The notes under the pieces: model-generated
Told to the model about the DNA's origin: nothing
What the model saw: the letters and a program-made list of their open reading frames with translations, nothing else
Database searches by the model: none
In this document: in pieces, positions 45,569 through 55,451 of the stretch
Layout of the letters: each line of letters starts with the position of its first letter
How positions within the stretch are numbered: the stretch's first letter is position 1
Program-made: the position numbers and the translations under genes
DNA from: an uncultured Shewanella sp.
Lineage (GTDB): Bacteria > Pseudomonadota > Gammaproteobacteria > Enterobacterales > Shewanellaceae
Length of the DNA: 64,000 bases
Reading direction: 5' to 3'
Assembly: GCF_947491715.1 (NCBI RefSeq)
Contig: NZ_CANLKR010000010.1
Span: forward strand, 1 to 64,000

Positions 45569-46612
45569 ATGGTGCTTTCGTTACATGTTATTTTTTCTCC
45601 TAAGGGAGAAACACTGACTCGATTGAATTTTACACTTCCAGAAGAAGGTGGGAGTATAGGAAGCGACTCAACTAGTACAATAGTATTGTCAGATAGTACT
45701 TTTAACGTAATACCTATACATGCTGTTATCAAAAAGGAAAGAGATAAATATTTTATTACGGATATGAGTCAATCGGGTATTTATATTAATGGTTCAGAGA
45801 AAAAGCTTGGATATCATAACGAGTTATTATTAAGTGATGGTGATACATTAGATATCGCTGGGTACAGATTGCTTGTTTCTTGTTTTTCTTCTAAAGAGAG
45901 TAGTTCTTTTTCAAATGCTCCTGTTTTGACCAATTCAAATAGGAATATTGAGGCTAACAATAAGCATTCCTCTCTTTTTTCGAGTAATACTTCAGCGTTA
46001 GACTTATATGATGATCCTTTTACGGATTTTGACGAATCAAATTTTAATCACGAAAGTGCACCATTTGTCGCTAGCCAACAAAGTGAAGAACATCAGTATG
46101 CTGATCAACGTAGAGAGTTTGATTTTATAAAAAGAGAAATAAAAATAAATAACTCGATAACATCTTCATTTGTAGCCTCTGGATCGGCGGAACCCGATCC
46201 TTTTATGGGAGCTGTTGATCAGACTCCACATCATACTGTACATAGTCTTGATAAGAAAATTGAACCTGTATATTCCTCTCAAACTTACCCTTTAAAGACA
46301 AATGAGGTCTGTGATGGGCATGGGACTTTGATGCCTTTGCACCAAGATATTCAGGAAAGAAGCCATTCTCATTGTGCGGTGATGGAGTTAACTGATATCG
46401 ATGTGATGAAAGTTAAAATAGAAGGGGCTATGCAGCGGTTTTTAGAAGAGTTATCACCAGAATATTTAGAGTCAATGTTTAATGACTGTCATATAGGTTG
46501 GCGTAAATTAAAGAAAAAAGACTTATGGGGATTATATAGTTCTCACTTTTTTAGAATGATGAATTCAAATGAATTTCAACGAAAGTTCTGGGCTTACTTC
46601 TGTGATCAGTGA
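45569..46612 (+). CDS. tagH: T6SS-associated FHA-domain protein TagH (Fha)
   Basis: 347 residues. N-terminal FHA phosphothreonine-binding domain (about 1-105): GGSIGSDSTSTIVLSD, then IPIHAVIKKERDKYFITDMS and GIYING. A polar, low-complexity middle (about 110-270) follows. The conserved C-terminal helical domain reads MQRFLEELSPEYLESMFND, GWRKLKKKDLWGLY, and NSNEFQRKFWAYF. Fha proteins couple phosphorylation to T6SS assembly. No PpkA kinase or PppA phosphatase gene is visible in this cluster. Confidence 0.88.
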   Translation: MVLSLHVIFSPKGETLTRLNFTLPEEGGSIGSDSTSTIVLSDSTFNVIPIHAVIKKERDKYFITDMSQSGIYINGSEKKLGYHNELLLSDGDTLDIAGYRLLVSCFSSKESSSFSNAPVLTNSNRNIEANNKHSSLFSSNTSALDLYDDPFTDFDESNFNHESAPFVASQQSEEHQYADQRREFDFIKREIKINNSITSSFVASGSAEPDPFMGAVDQTPHHTVHSLDKKIEPVYSSQTYPLKTNEVCDGHGTLMPLHQDIQERSHSHCAVMELTDIDVMKVKIEGAMQRFLEELSPEYLESMFNDCHIGWRKLKKKDLWGLYSSHFFRMMNSNEFQRKFWAYFCDQ

Positions 46613-46618
46613 GGGTGT

Positions 46619-47092
46619 ATGGTATTACGAAAATTATTTTATTTGGCTATTGTTGCTACTATAGCAGGGTGTAGTCTAATAGGTTTAGGTGGGGACGATC
46701 CAACAGAGTTACATTTAACAATTAAGCCTTCTCTAGAGATTAATCCTAATTTCCTAGGAGAGGCATCGCCGGTTGTGGTGAGATTATATGAGTTAAGTAG
46801 TAACACCGAGTTTAATTCAGCCAGTTTTATGTCATTATTATCTAGTGATAAGTCTGCTTTAGGCAATTCAATGTTAACTAAAAAATCATTACCTAGTTTG
46901 ATCCCTGGTGAAACAGTTAAATATGATGTCACCTTGAATGATAAGACTATCTATTTAGGTGTTTTTATTGAATATGCCGATTTTAATAATTCGATACCTA
47001 AAGGTATTATTTCAATAGAACCTTTTGAAGAAAACAATATCATTCTTAATGTGAATAGGATGAGCATGACTTTAGATAGGGAAGGCGATTAA
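46619..47092 (+). CDS. tssJ: T6SS outer-membrane lipoprotein TssJ
   Basis: 157-residue lipoprotein with signal peptide and lipobox IAGC (Cys18), which anchors the membrane complex and binds TssM. The transthyretin-like fold is suggested by SPVVVRLYELSSNTEFNSAS, a loop region SDKSALG and a C-terminal IILNVNRMSMTL. The residue after Cys is Ser, so outer-membrane sorting is expected. It abuts tssK. Confidence 0.9.
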   Translation: MVLRKLFYLAIVATIAGCSLIGLGGDDPTELHLTIKPSLEINPNFLGEASPVVVRLYELSSNTEFNSASFMSLLSSDKSALGNSMLTKKSLPSLIPGETVKYDVTLNDKTIYLGVFIEYADFNNSIPKGIISIEPFEENNIILNVNRMSMTLDREGD

Positions 47093-48421
47093 ATGAATGA
47101 AAACATAAAAAAAGTCGTTTGGTCTGAAGGTATGTTTATTAGCCCGCAGCACTTTCAGCAACAAGAGAGATATTTAGAGTCTTATATAAAGAGTTATCAT
47201 CACTTTAATCATAGTAGTGATTTAGGGCTATTCGATATTGATATTGATATTGATTTACTTAAAATTGGTAAGTTTGGAGTAAAGCACTCTTCTGGCATTT
47301 TCCCTGATGGAAGTCCATTCCATACAGATTATGAGATGGTTATCGATATTCCTGACGATGCGGTAGGCAAATTAATCTATTTAGTTTTACCTATTTATCG
47401 ACAAGGCATACAAGAGGTCACATTTGAAGAAAGTTCAGGGATCCGTCACCGTGCAATGATGCAGTCTATTTTTGATTCTAGCCGGCAAGGTACCGAAGCT
47501 GAAGAAATTGAATTATCCATTCTTAATATCAGCCTGAAAATCGAAGGTGAAGATCTTGAAGATTATACTCTCATTGAAATAGCCAGAATCAAAGAAAAGA
47601 AAATAGATGGCGGAGTGATTTTAGACCAGACCTATATCCCACCTTGCTTACAAATTGGTGTATCTGATTATATTTTAACTTCATTAAAAGAAATACATGC
47701 TGACCTTATAAGTCATGGACAAAATTTAGCGAACAAGCTTTCCGTAGATAATAGTGTTAAAGCAGATCAAATTGTTGCATCTGACTATATTATGCTGCAA
47801 ACCATTGCAAGATGGACACCTCAAGTTTATGTTTGGCTTAACAAAAACAAGGTATCACCTCAGATTTTGTACTACTATCTTTGTACCATGGTTGGAGAAT
47901 TTTCTGCTTTAAAATCTACATTTCTAAGTCATTTCGAAGATTTTGATTGCCACAATATGTTTCCTCTTTTTAGTCGGTTGTTTGGTGACTTGAAAGTGTT
48001 GCTCAGGCAGGGGAGAGAAAGCAGTGTGACAATTCTAAATTGGGATAACACGTTATTTGATAAAAGGAGGCTTTTACGTATTAAAGTCATGGATTCTGTG
48101 TTGTATAATTCAAGCCGCATTTTATTGGCTGTTAGTTGTTCTTTGGGGATGGCAGAGACAAGTAAGCAGTTTATTGCTTCTTCTAAGTTGGGAGGCAATA
48201 ACCGTATTGCAGAACTGGTACGAAATTCTATGTCGGGTATTCCTCTGACTGTGCTACCTTTTGCACCCAATGAGTTAAAGTCAAGAGCAAATAAAGCTTA
48301 TTTTGAATTAGATACAGATTCCCCTTACTGGCAAGAAATAGTGAGAAAAGATGAGCCTATAGCATTGCATTTAAATGAAAAAATAGCTGATTTTGAGATA
48401 GAGTTGATATTTATACGTTAG
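47093..48421 (+). CDS. tssK: T6SS baseplate-membrane connector TssK
   Basis: Trimeric connector between the baseplate and TssL/TssM, 442 residues. Starts with the family signature VVWSEGMFISPQHFQQQERY. The neck/head domain includes IPLTVLPFAPNELKSRANKAYFELD near the end, split here by SGIP. ATG immediately follows the tssJ stop. Confidence 0.94.
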   Translation: MNENIKKVVWSEGMFISPQHFQQQERYLESYIKSYHHFNHSSDLGLFDIDIDIDLLKIGKFGVKHSSGIFPDGSPFHTDYEMVIDIPDDAVGKLIYLVLPIYRQGIQEVTFEESSGIRHRAMMQSIFDSSRQGTEAEEIELSILNISLKIEGEDLEDYTLIEIARIKEKKIDGGVILDQTYIPPCLQIGVSDYILTSLKEIHADLISHGQNLANKLSVDNSVKADQIVASDYIMLQTIARWTPQVYVWLNKNKVSPQILYYYLCTMVGEFSALKSTFLSHFEDFDCHNMFPLFSRLFGDLKVLLRQGRESSVTILNWDNTLFDKRRLLRIKVMDSVLYNSSRILLAVSCSLGMAETSKQFIASSKLGGNNRIAELVRNSMSGIPLTVLPFAPNELKSRANKAYFELDTDSPYWQEIVRKDEPIALHLNEKIADFEIELIFIR

Positions 48422-48432
48422 GGAAATAAATC

Positions 48433-49503
48433 ATGGAGTCAGATAATAGTAATGCATTGGAGCAAAATGATAGTATCTTAATGCAAGACAAAGTGAAACA
48501 AGTTGAGCTGCCTTATACTGATAATGCTTTATTAGATTTATATGTTGAGTATATCGCTATATTAATAGCGATCCCTAGACAAATACGGCCAGCTGATCTT
48601 GCCTTTTATAGACAAGAACTGATAAATAAAATTATGGTAATAAGAAGAAAAGGAGTATTGCTAGACTATCATCCTAGTATATTAGATAAGGCGTGCTTTA
48701 TTGTTTGTGCTGCCGTTGACGAAGCCATTATTTATAGCAATTGGGGCAAAAGTTCTGGATGGGAAAATGCGACGCTTTTAAATCACTTTTTCAATCAGAA
48801 TAATGGTGGTGAAGTTTTTTTTGACTTATTGGAAAAGGCGAAGTTTCAGCCTAAAAAATTAATTGACTTTATTGAGTTACAGTTTGTTCTTCTTAAAATT
48901 GGTTTTATGGGTAAATATCGTTTTGAGTCGCAATACTTATTGAATGAATATGCTTCAGAACTATATGATTTTATTTTTAATTATAAAAGTTTTAATCCAT
49001 TAAAGTTAAATAGTAATACTAAAAAGGTCAAACCCAAGAGTCAGATTAAGTTCATCGCGCATAGTTTGTGGCTTTCTTTAACCTTAGTTGTCTTTCTTGC
49101 TGTTGGAACGACTTCTTATTTTTTCTATGAGCGTTGGGTAGAGAGTGTGTCAGGACAATTTGTGCACTTGGCTGATGTTGAAGAAGCAGAGAATGTATAC
49201 CAACATTTTTCAGATGATGCATTTATTGATAACAATATTACTTTTAAACCTGCTCAAACGGGCTGGTATGTGCAGTTACCCGAACCTATGGACATAGGCA
49301 AAGCGAAAAACTTGATGAAACATCTCATCCTTGCGGGTTTTGATGTGCAATTGCAAGCAAAAGGCACAGAGGCGTTCGTTAATCTATTTGCCGGAAAGAT
49401 TTATCAGCAAGGTGAGCATTTAAATGATCTGCTTCACTTAAGGTATTCTCAGTCTGGCAAAGTAAGATATTATAAAAAGGAGAGCTTTATTCATGCCAAG
49501 TAA
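48433..49503 (+). CDS. tssL: T6SS inner-membrane protein TssL (DotU) with SPOR-like C-terminus
   Basis: 356 residues. The cytoplasmic DotU domain (about 25-190) includes KACFIVCAAVDEAIIYSNWG and LLKIGFMGKYRF. One membrane helix (about 208-228, LWLSLTLVVFLAVGTTSYFF) follows. The periplasmic part (about 230-356) is not an OmpA-type peptidoglycan-binding domain. From about residue 277 it reads GWYVQLPEPMDIGKAKNLMK, LILAGFDVQLQAKG, then FVNLFAGKIYQQGEHLNDLL. This pattern is like a SPOR domain (VQ, then Ala/Leu helix, GF/GY, then a second strand-helix). The domain call is by eye. The end overlaps tssM by 11 bases. Confidence 0.88.
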   Translation: MESDNSNALEQNDSILMQDKVKQVELPYTDNALLDLYVEYIAILIAIPRQIRPADLAFYRQELINKIMVIRRKGVLLDYHPSILDKACFIVCAAVDEAIIYSNWGKSSGWENATLLNHFFNQNNGGEVFFDLLEKAKFQPKKLIDFIELQFVLLKIGFMGKYRFESQYLLNEYASELYDFIFNYKSFNPLKLNSNTKKVKPKSQIKFIAHSLWLSLTLVVFLAVGTTSYFFYERWVESVSGQFVHLADVEEAENVYQHFSDDAFIDNNITFKPAQTGWYVQLPEPMDIGKAKNLMKHLILAGFDVQLQAKGTEAFVNLFAGKIYQQGEHLNDLLHLRYSQSGKVRYYKKESFIHAK

Positions 49504-52500
49504 ATGGAGGTGGGCCTTCGCTGCCTGGTTATTGGTTGTGCTTATTGTTGTCATTATTGCTTATTTATATCGAGTCGAAATAGGCAATGAAATGCTAATG
49601 GTATTAGGTGGGGGAATTGTTCTTGTTTCAGCTTTTATTATAGGTTATTACCTTAACTCAACTAAAGAGGAGGTTGAAGTAACGCCATTAGAGCTTGAAA
49701 TACAAAGAGGTAAGATGCTCATAGAAAGGCAGTTTATAGGTGCCCTGAAAACAATTTATGGTCGTAAGTATAAAAATGCTAAGTTACTTCATTCTTTACC
49801 TTGGTATATCTTACTTGCAGGAAAAAGAGTTGATGCGAAGCGTTTTTTATATCTCAATAATTTGAATAATGTAAATTCTGATGATGTTGAGGCCGATAGG
49901 TTATTTAGAGTTTGGGGTAACGATGAATTACTCATTTTTCAGTTGACAGAAGATATCTTTAATACTGAAAAAGAAAAAGAAGCGTTGTTGATTTTTCTTG
50001 CTAAATTATTGTATCAATATCGCCCGCGTCAGGCTGCTAATGGTATTATCACTATTGCTCGATGTAAAACCATTTTAGATGATAAAGAAGTGGACAGTGA
50101 CGGAGATGTCTTAGCACGGGGATTGCAAAGATCAATTAATCATTTTAATGTTGAAACGGGATTAATTTTGCCTGTTTACACTTTATTTGATGCATTAGAT
50201 GAAGTCAGTGATATCAGTGAATACTTTTCTAATTTCTCTGGAATAGAGGCTGAGCAGCCTTTTGGTGCATTAATGCCGTTAGAAAAGAATGGTAAAAGCC
50301 AGTTTGATGCACAATGGTTTGAAGAAGAGTTTAGTCGTACTGTCCATGAAATTAGTCTTTTACAATCTAAAGAGTTAAATGACAGTAAAAAAACAGAAAA
50401 CTGGCCATCAATTGTTGCTGTGACCTTTCAACTAAAATTGCTTAAGCTCTCTATTCAACGATTTTATTCCGTTTTATTAGCTGAAAGTCGTTTACGAGAT
50501 ATTTATTTTTACCGTGGGTACTATATGTTTTCTGCGGGAGATGCTAAACGTAAAATGGATATTTTGCTAAAAGGTGTGGGGGAATCTTTGGGGTTTAAGT
50601 CTAATGAACATAAACTCTCCCAAACACAAGGTCGTAGCTTATTTTCAATGCATCTTGTCGGTAAGATTATTTTGCCTGAGTCCCAGCTTGTCGGTGTTAA
50701 TCCAAAAAGAGAAAGAAGGTATCAATATTACCGTGTCTTCCTATTTATTTTACTGGGGGTCATTGTCTTAGGTAGTGTTTATTTCCAGTATCGTAATATG
50801 AATATGCAAGATGATTTTACTGATAATATGTCGGTGAGTATAAATCAATACTCCGAACAAATGTCTGAAACTCTACCCACACTTGGAAATTTCCATGTCA
50901 TACTTTCACAACTCGATGAGTTAAGGCAGGTTTATGAAAGCTCGCATAAGGAGAATTTTTCAAAAGGGATGTTATATTTGATTGGAAATAATGATATAGA
51001 AAATGGGCTAAAATATTCATATAATATGCAATTAGAATTAATGTTGTTACCTTTATTAATTGAGTTTACAGCAAATGATTTACGCATTGAAATAGCGCTT
51101 AATAATTCTGGGGAGATTTTTGAATTATTGCATTATTATATGATGTTTTTTGATTATTCTGATTTAGATAAAGATAAGCTTATTGAGTATTTGATGTTTG
51201 CATCTCATAATTATGTTGATCTCAATCCCCAACAAAGTCGGCAACTTAAAATGCAAATGGAAGAGCTATTTAGTTTTGATTATACCGGGCTTGCACCTGA
51301 TCCAGAATTAATTGAATTGGCTGACAATCAGTTGCGTGGAGTGCCATATTACCGTTTGATTTATAACAGTATAAAAAGTGAAGTACAAAATAAGAAGCTT
51401 GTTGATATTGCAGACTCGGTTGGTCAAGGCTTTTATACGATATTCACTCTTCCAAGTGAATCGAAAGTGACTCATATTCCTTATTTTTATACAAAGAGAG
51501 GATTTGAGGGCTCTAAAGATAGCTTGTCTGAAGACTCTGAGATCATAAGGCAAAGGTTATACGAAATAAAAAATATCAATGGAGACAAATCTGAGACAAC
51601 AACCTCAGAGATTATTAGCTTAAGTAATAAAATAAGAGAATTATATTTCAGTGAATATATCTATTATTGGAATGATTTGTTGATGAATGTTTCTATTAAT
51701 CACTTTTCAAATAGCAGCGCTTTCAGAGATGCGTTAACATTATTAAAAGATCCCGTTCAAAGTCCATTGATTCTTTTTTTGGAGCAAGTTAGAGAAAATA
51801 CTAAATTAGCAAGAGATGTAACAGAGGATGATGAATATGACGATCACAATCAACCTGAGCGGGTTGTCAATAATGCATTTTCCGATGTTATTCATACCTT
51901 TAATGAAAAGTCTGTTGTTGCTGGGTCACTGGCAGAATTTCAATCGTTACTTATTGGATTAAATGACTTTATTGTTAAAAATGAACAGGCTCCAATCCCA
52001 GGTGTTGCTTGGCTTGAATCTGCCAAAGCGCATATTGGCAATGAGCTTGATCCCATTGCATTACTTCTATTGCAATCTGCTTCTTTACCAAGATCTGTAG
52101 CACATTGGGGGGAGTCTCTTTCCTCTCAGTCTGTGTCATTAGTATTTAATCAAGCTAATCGTTATATTCAACGCCAATGGGAAATCGAAATCGGCAGGAA
52201 TTTTAAACGTGAATTAGGGCAATATTATCCTTTTAATGTTAATAGTTCAGAAGATGTGACCTTAACTCGTTTTGCGAATTTCTTTAAGTTTGGTGGCGTA
52301 TTGGATACATTTTATCAATTTTATTTGTCTTCATTTGTGGTTGCTGACGGGGATAAAATTACTCCAATTGTTTCTGATGGCATTCGTTTTCCACTTAATA
52401 CTATAGTGCTTAAAGACATAAATCGAGGATTACAGATAACGAATGAGTTATTCAATAACCCTGATAATCAATTAGAATTAATGTTAAGTATTAAGCCTCG

Positions 52501-52897
52501 TAACCTGTCTTCTTCTGCAACGCGTTTTGATCTAGTGACGGAAAGCATTTTACTTAACTATCAACAGGGGCCACGTTTATGGAATAAATTGACTTGGCCT
52601 ATGGACATGAATAACTTTCCTTTGTCAGCTAACTTTTTCTTTAATGGTATGAAATTAGCCGAAAGAAGTTATGAGGGGGATTGGGCACTCTTTAGGTTTT
52701 TCAATGATTCAATTATTAGCTATAACCCTTTTACAAAAAATTATTTATTAAACTATCAGTTAGATAAGTATAGGATCGATATTGAAGTTAAAGGTAAGGA
52801 TCGTCTTCATTTAATATTTAATCTTATTGATGGTTTTAGCTTACCCAATGAATTGAATGTTAATCAAGTATATAGAACTATGCATGAGGTAGATTGA
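49493..52897 (+). CDS. tssM: T6SS inner-membrane protein TssM (IcmF)
   Basis: Large trans-envelope channel component, 1134 residues. Two N-terminal helices (about 7-25 and 33-53), a cytoplasmic NTPase-like domain, a third helix (about 408-430, FLFILLGVIVLGSVYF), then a long periplasmic part to TssJ. The P-loop position reads LPWYILLAGKRVDAKRF, lacking the GxxGxGKT Walker A of many TssM proteins, so ATP binding is doubtful; some functional TssM proteins also lack it. The C-terminal beta region includes LTWPMDMNNFPLSANFFF. Confidence 0.93.
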   Translation: MPSKWRWAFAAWLLVVLIVVIIAYLYRVEIGNEMLMVLGGGIVLVSAFIIGYYLNSTKEEVEVTPLELEIQRGKMLIERQFIGALKTIYGRKYKNAKLLHSLPWYILLAGKRVDAKRFLYLNNLNNVNSDDVEADRLFRVWGNDELLIFQLTEDIFNTEKEKEALLIFLAKLLYQYRPRQAANGIITIARCKTILDDKEVDSDGDVLARGLQRSINHFNVETGLILPVYTLFDALDEVSDISEYFSNFSGIEAEQPFGALMPLEKNGKSQFDAQWFEEEFSRTVHEISLLQSKELNDSKKTENWPSIVAVTFQLKLLKLSIQRFYSVLLAESRLRDIYFYRGYYMFSAGDAKRKMDILLKGVGESLGFKSNEHKLSQTQGRSLFSMHLVGKIILPESQLVGVNPKRERRYQYYRVFLFILLGVIVLGSVYFQYRNMNMQDDFTDNMSVSINQYSEQMSETLPTLGNFHVILSQLDELRQVYESSHKENFSKGMLYLIGNNDIENGLKYSYNMQLELMLLPLLIEFTANDLRIEIALNNSGEIFELLHYYMMFFDYSDLDKDKLIEYLMFASHNYVDLNPQQSRQLKMQMEELFSFDYTGLAPDPELIELADNQLRGVPYYRLIYNSIKSEVQNKKLVDIADSVGQGFYTIFTLPSESKVTHIPYFYTKRGFEGSKDSLSEDSEIIRQRLYEIKNINGDKSETTTSEIISLSNKIRELYFSEYIYYWNDLLMNVSINHFSNSSAFRDALTLLKDPVQSPLILFLEQVRENTKLARDVTEDDEYDDHNQPERVVNNAFSDVIHTFNEKSVVAGSLAEFQSLLIGLNDFIVKNEQAPIPGVAWLESAKAHIGNELDPIALLLLQSASLPRSVAHWGESLSSQSVSLVFNQANRYIQRQWEIEIGRNFKRELGQYYPFNVNSSEDVTLTRFANFFKFGGVLDTFYQFYLSSFVVADGDKITPIVSDGIRFPLNTIVLKDINRGLQITNELFNNPDNQLELMLSIKPRNLSSSATRFDLVTESILLNYQQGPRLWNKLTWPMDMNNFPLSANFFFNGMKLAERSYEGDWALFRFFNDSIISYNPFTKNYLLNYQLDKYRIDIEVKGKDRLHLIFNLIDGFSLPNELNVNQVYRTMHEVD

Positions 52898-52943
52898 TAT
52901 AATAAACACTCTATTAATAATTGATGTTATAAAAGGAAAGTAA

Positions 52944-54956
52944 ATGTCTAATGAATTAGAAATAGCCAATAGACGTTTAATCTTAACTGTAGATAAAAGC
53001 GAAGATTTTTCGTTGGAAAATGTTACCGTTAGCCAAACTGTGGGAGAAGGAAACAAGTGTAAAGGTGTGTTAGTATCAAGTGAGCCGATGACTGCAGATA
53101 AAATTGGTTCAGATATTAAAATTTCATTTACCCAAACCAATGGTGATGTAGTTGTTTATTTAAGCTGTTTATATTCATATGATTTAATTGACTATGATTT
53201 TGTGACTGGAGTATATCGTTTTGAATGGGTAGCTAAGCCTTGGTTTGAATTATTGAAAGAGTCTTCCAATTGCCGTATTTTTCAAAGTGTTACTACACAA
53301 AGTATTATTTCAACTATCTTTAGTGAGTTGAATTACTCTGGGTGTTTCGAATTCAAATTAATTGGTGATGATGAAGTTCGAGAGTACTGTGTTCAATTTA
53401 ATGAATCGAACTACAGTTTTATTTGCCGAATCATGTCTGAAGTTGGCTGGCATTATCATTTTTCAGATGAATCAGACGTAAGTAAGCTTATTATTAGTGA
53501 TAATAATGAAGGTTTTGCTTCATGTGAGCCAGCGGTAGCAGAATATTTAATTGGTTCAGGTAATAAATTTGATTGTATTAAGACATGGTCACCTCATTAT
53601 CAAGCTTCTATAGGTAAAGCAAGAACGAGTGATTACTCATTGGCATTAGTTTCTCCACTTGATAGTGGAGAGCAAAGTTCTGCTAGTGATTGTGCTCAAG
53701 TGACACAAGATTATTATATTTATCCGAGTCGATCCGCAACAACCGCAGAAAGCTCGAAAAAAGCTAAACTCGCTATTCAGTCTTTTGACTGCCAGTCAGT
53801 TAAGTATATAGGGACCTCTAATTTAGTTTCATTGATGGGAGGTAAGCAATTTACGCTTTCGGGCCATGAAGACAATACTCTGAATCAAACTTATATTATA
53901 CTTAAATGTTATCATAATATTAGTGCAGAAACAGTTGGAGAGGTTCATTATAGTAACAAAATAAATGCGTTACCTATCGATATAGAATATAAGAACTTTC
54001 CTTTACCTGCTATTCATATACATAGCCTTCAAAGTGCTGTAGTAGTAGGACCGAGTGGAAATGAAATTTATCGTGATTCACAAAATCGTATTAAAGTGCA
54101 ATTTCATTGGGATCTAGAAGGGAAATTAGATGAAAATTCAAGTGCCTGGATCCGTGTATCCCAAGCAATGATTGGCCAAGGATTTGGTATGATGTTTACG
54201 CCAAGAATAGGAGATGAGGTTTTAGTGGGTTTTATTGATGGTAACCCTGATAATCCTACTATTATTGGGGCCTTGTATGATAATAAAAGTTCTCCCCCCT
54301 TTGAATCCAGTACACAATTTGGTTTGATGACGCGCTCGACGCCAAGTGGCAGTGCCAGTAATGCGCATATTTTTCGTTTTGATGATAATAAAGATAATGA
54401 AGAAATTTATTTACAGAGTGAAAAAGATTTCAATGTACTAGTCAAAAATAATCGTTGTGCTCAAGTACAGGGTGATGAAACTCATCAAGTTGATAAGTCT
54501 TATACCCAAACGGTTACTGGGGCTGCTGCTGTCTCAACGGAAGATGCATATTCAATAAAGGCAACTAAAACGATGAAACTTGATGCTACAGAAGATTTAT
54601 CGTTGATATCGGCAGCTTCAATAAGTGGAAGTGCATCTGAGAATGTAAGCTTTAAAGCTTCAAGTGATATGGAACACAGTGGAACGAATATTACCCTTGA
54701 TGGTTCAAGTTCCATTAAGTTGACATGTGGTGGCAGTGAAATCAGCATGTCAAGTTCAAGCATCAGTATTAGCTCCCCTTCTATTTCCATTGAAGCGACA
54801 GGAACGGCTGAATTAAAAGGAGCAAGTGTGACTGTTGAAGGTCAAGCCTCTGTTACGGTTAAGGGAGTGACAGCTGAGCTTAATGGATCTGCGACATCTA
54901 AGGTGACTTCAAGTGGGATAGCGCAAATCAACGGTTCTTTGACTACTATTAATTAG
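52944..54956 (+). CDS. vgrG: VgrG spike protein (TssI)
   Basis: Trimeric spike tip, 670 residues. Gp27-like N-terminal part (about 1-370) with ESNYSFICRIMSEVGWHYHF, then the gp5/OB-fold with IYRDSQNRIKVQFHWDLEG and SAWIRVSQAMIGQGFG, and EVLVGFIDGNPDNPTIIGAL. From about 530 to the end runs a Ser/Thr-rich beta-helix of repeating short strands. It stops without an extra effector domain, so cargo must be carried by PAAR or adaptors. It is followed by the PAAR gene after 32 bases. Confidence 0.95.
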   Translation: MSNELEIANRRLILTVDKSEDFSLENVTVSQTVGEGNKCKGVLVSSEPMTADKIGSDIKISFTQTNGDVVVYLSCLYSYDLIDYDFVTGVYRFEWVAKPWFELLKESSNCRIFQSVTTQSIISTIFSELNYSGCFEFKLIGDDEVREYCVQFNESNYSFICRIMSEVGWHYHFSDESDVSKLIISDNNEGFASCEPAVAEYLIGSGNKFDCIKTWSPHYQASIGKARTSDYSLALVSPLDSGEQSSASDCAQVTQDYYIYPSRSATTAESSKKAKLAIQSFDCQSVKYIGTSNLVSLMGGKQFTLSGHEDNTLNQTYIILKCYHNISAETVGEVHYSNKINALPIDIEYKNFPLPAIHIHSLQSAVVVGPSGNEIYRDSQNRIKVQFHWDLEGKLDENSSAWIRVSQAMIGQGFGMMFTPRIGDEVLVGFIDGNPDNPTIIGALYDNKSSPPFESSTQFGLMTRSTPSGSASNAHIFRFDDNKDNEEIYLQSEKDFNVLVKNNRCAQVQGDETHQVDKSYTQTVTGAAAVSTEDAYSIKATKTMKLDATEDLSLISAASISGSASENVSFKASSDMEHSGTNITLDGSSSIKLTCGGSEISMSSSSISISSPSISIEATGTAELKGASVTVEGQASVTVKGVTAELNGSATSKVTSSGIAQINGSLTTIN

Positions 54957-54988
54957 TATTAAACTGGAGTAAAAAACGAGGGTGAGCT

Positions 54989-55279
54989 ATGACGCTAGCT
55001 GCTAGAGCGACCGATCTTCATGTTTGCCCTATGGTAACGGGTGTAGTTCCTCATGTTGGGGGTCCAGTTTTACCTGGGAGTGCTGCTACAGTATTGATTG
55101 GTAAATTACCGGCTGCAGTTTTAGGGCAATCTTGCACTTGTGTTGGACCGCCAGATACCATAGTTGCAGGCAGTACTACAGTAATGATTTGTAGTATGCC
55201 AGCGGCAAGAATGGGGGACTCAACTTCTCATGGTGGTAGTATTGTTTTGGGGTGTCCGACCGTAATCGTCGGGGGTTAG
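54989..55279 (+). CDS. PAAR-repeat spike-tip protein
   Basis: 96 residues, essentially only a PAAR domain: AARATDLHVCPMVTGVVPHV, GSATVLIGKLPAAVLGQ, PDTIVAGSTTVMICSMPAAR and DSTSHGGSIVLGCPTVIVGG. Its Cys and His residues suit the zinc-binding tip. It sharpens the VgrG trimer and may attach cargo. With no toxin extension, any effector must be separate; the unrecognised gene downstream is the candidate. Confidence 0.93.
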   Translation: MTLAARATDLHVCPMVTGVVPHVGGPVLPGSAATVLIGKLPAAVLGQSCTCVGPPDTIVAGSTTVMICSMPAARMGDSTSHGGSIVLGCPTVIVGG

Positions 55280-55451
55280 CTTATTTTCATGTTTGTTATC
55301 GCTTATTATTTTAATTTTATTGAAAATATAGGATGACATATTCATCTAATGCTTTTGTGCTTTTGTCATCAGTGATAATGGAATAATTAGACTTATATTC
55401 TATAATTATAATTCTGTTCACTTTACAATTGTATGTTATGGAGTTATAGAC

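Noticed and set aside
52944..54956. Effector domain fused to VgrG
   Set aside because: The C-terminal 140 residues are a low-complexity beta-helix continuing the spike; no separate domain follows.
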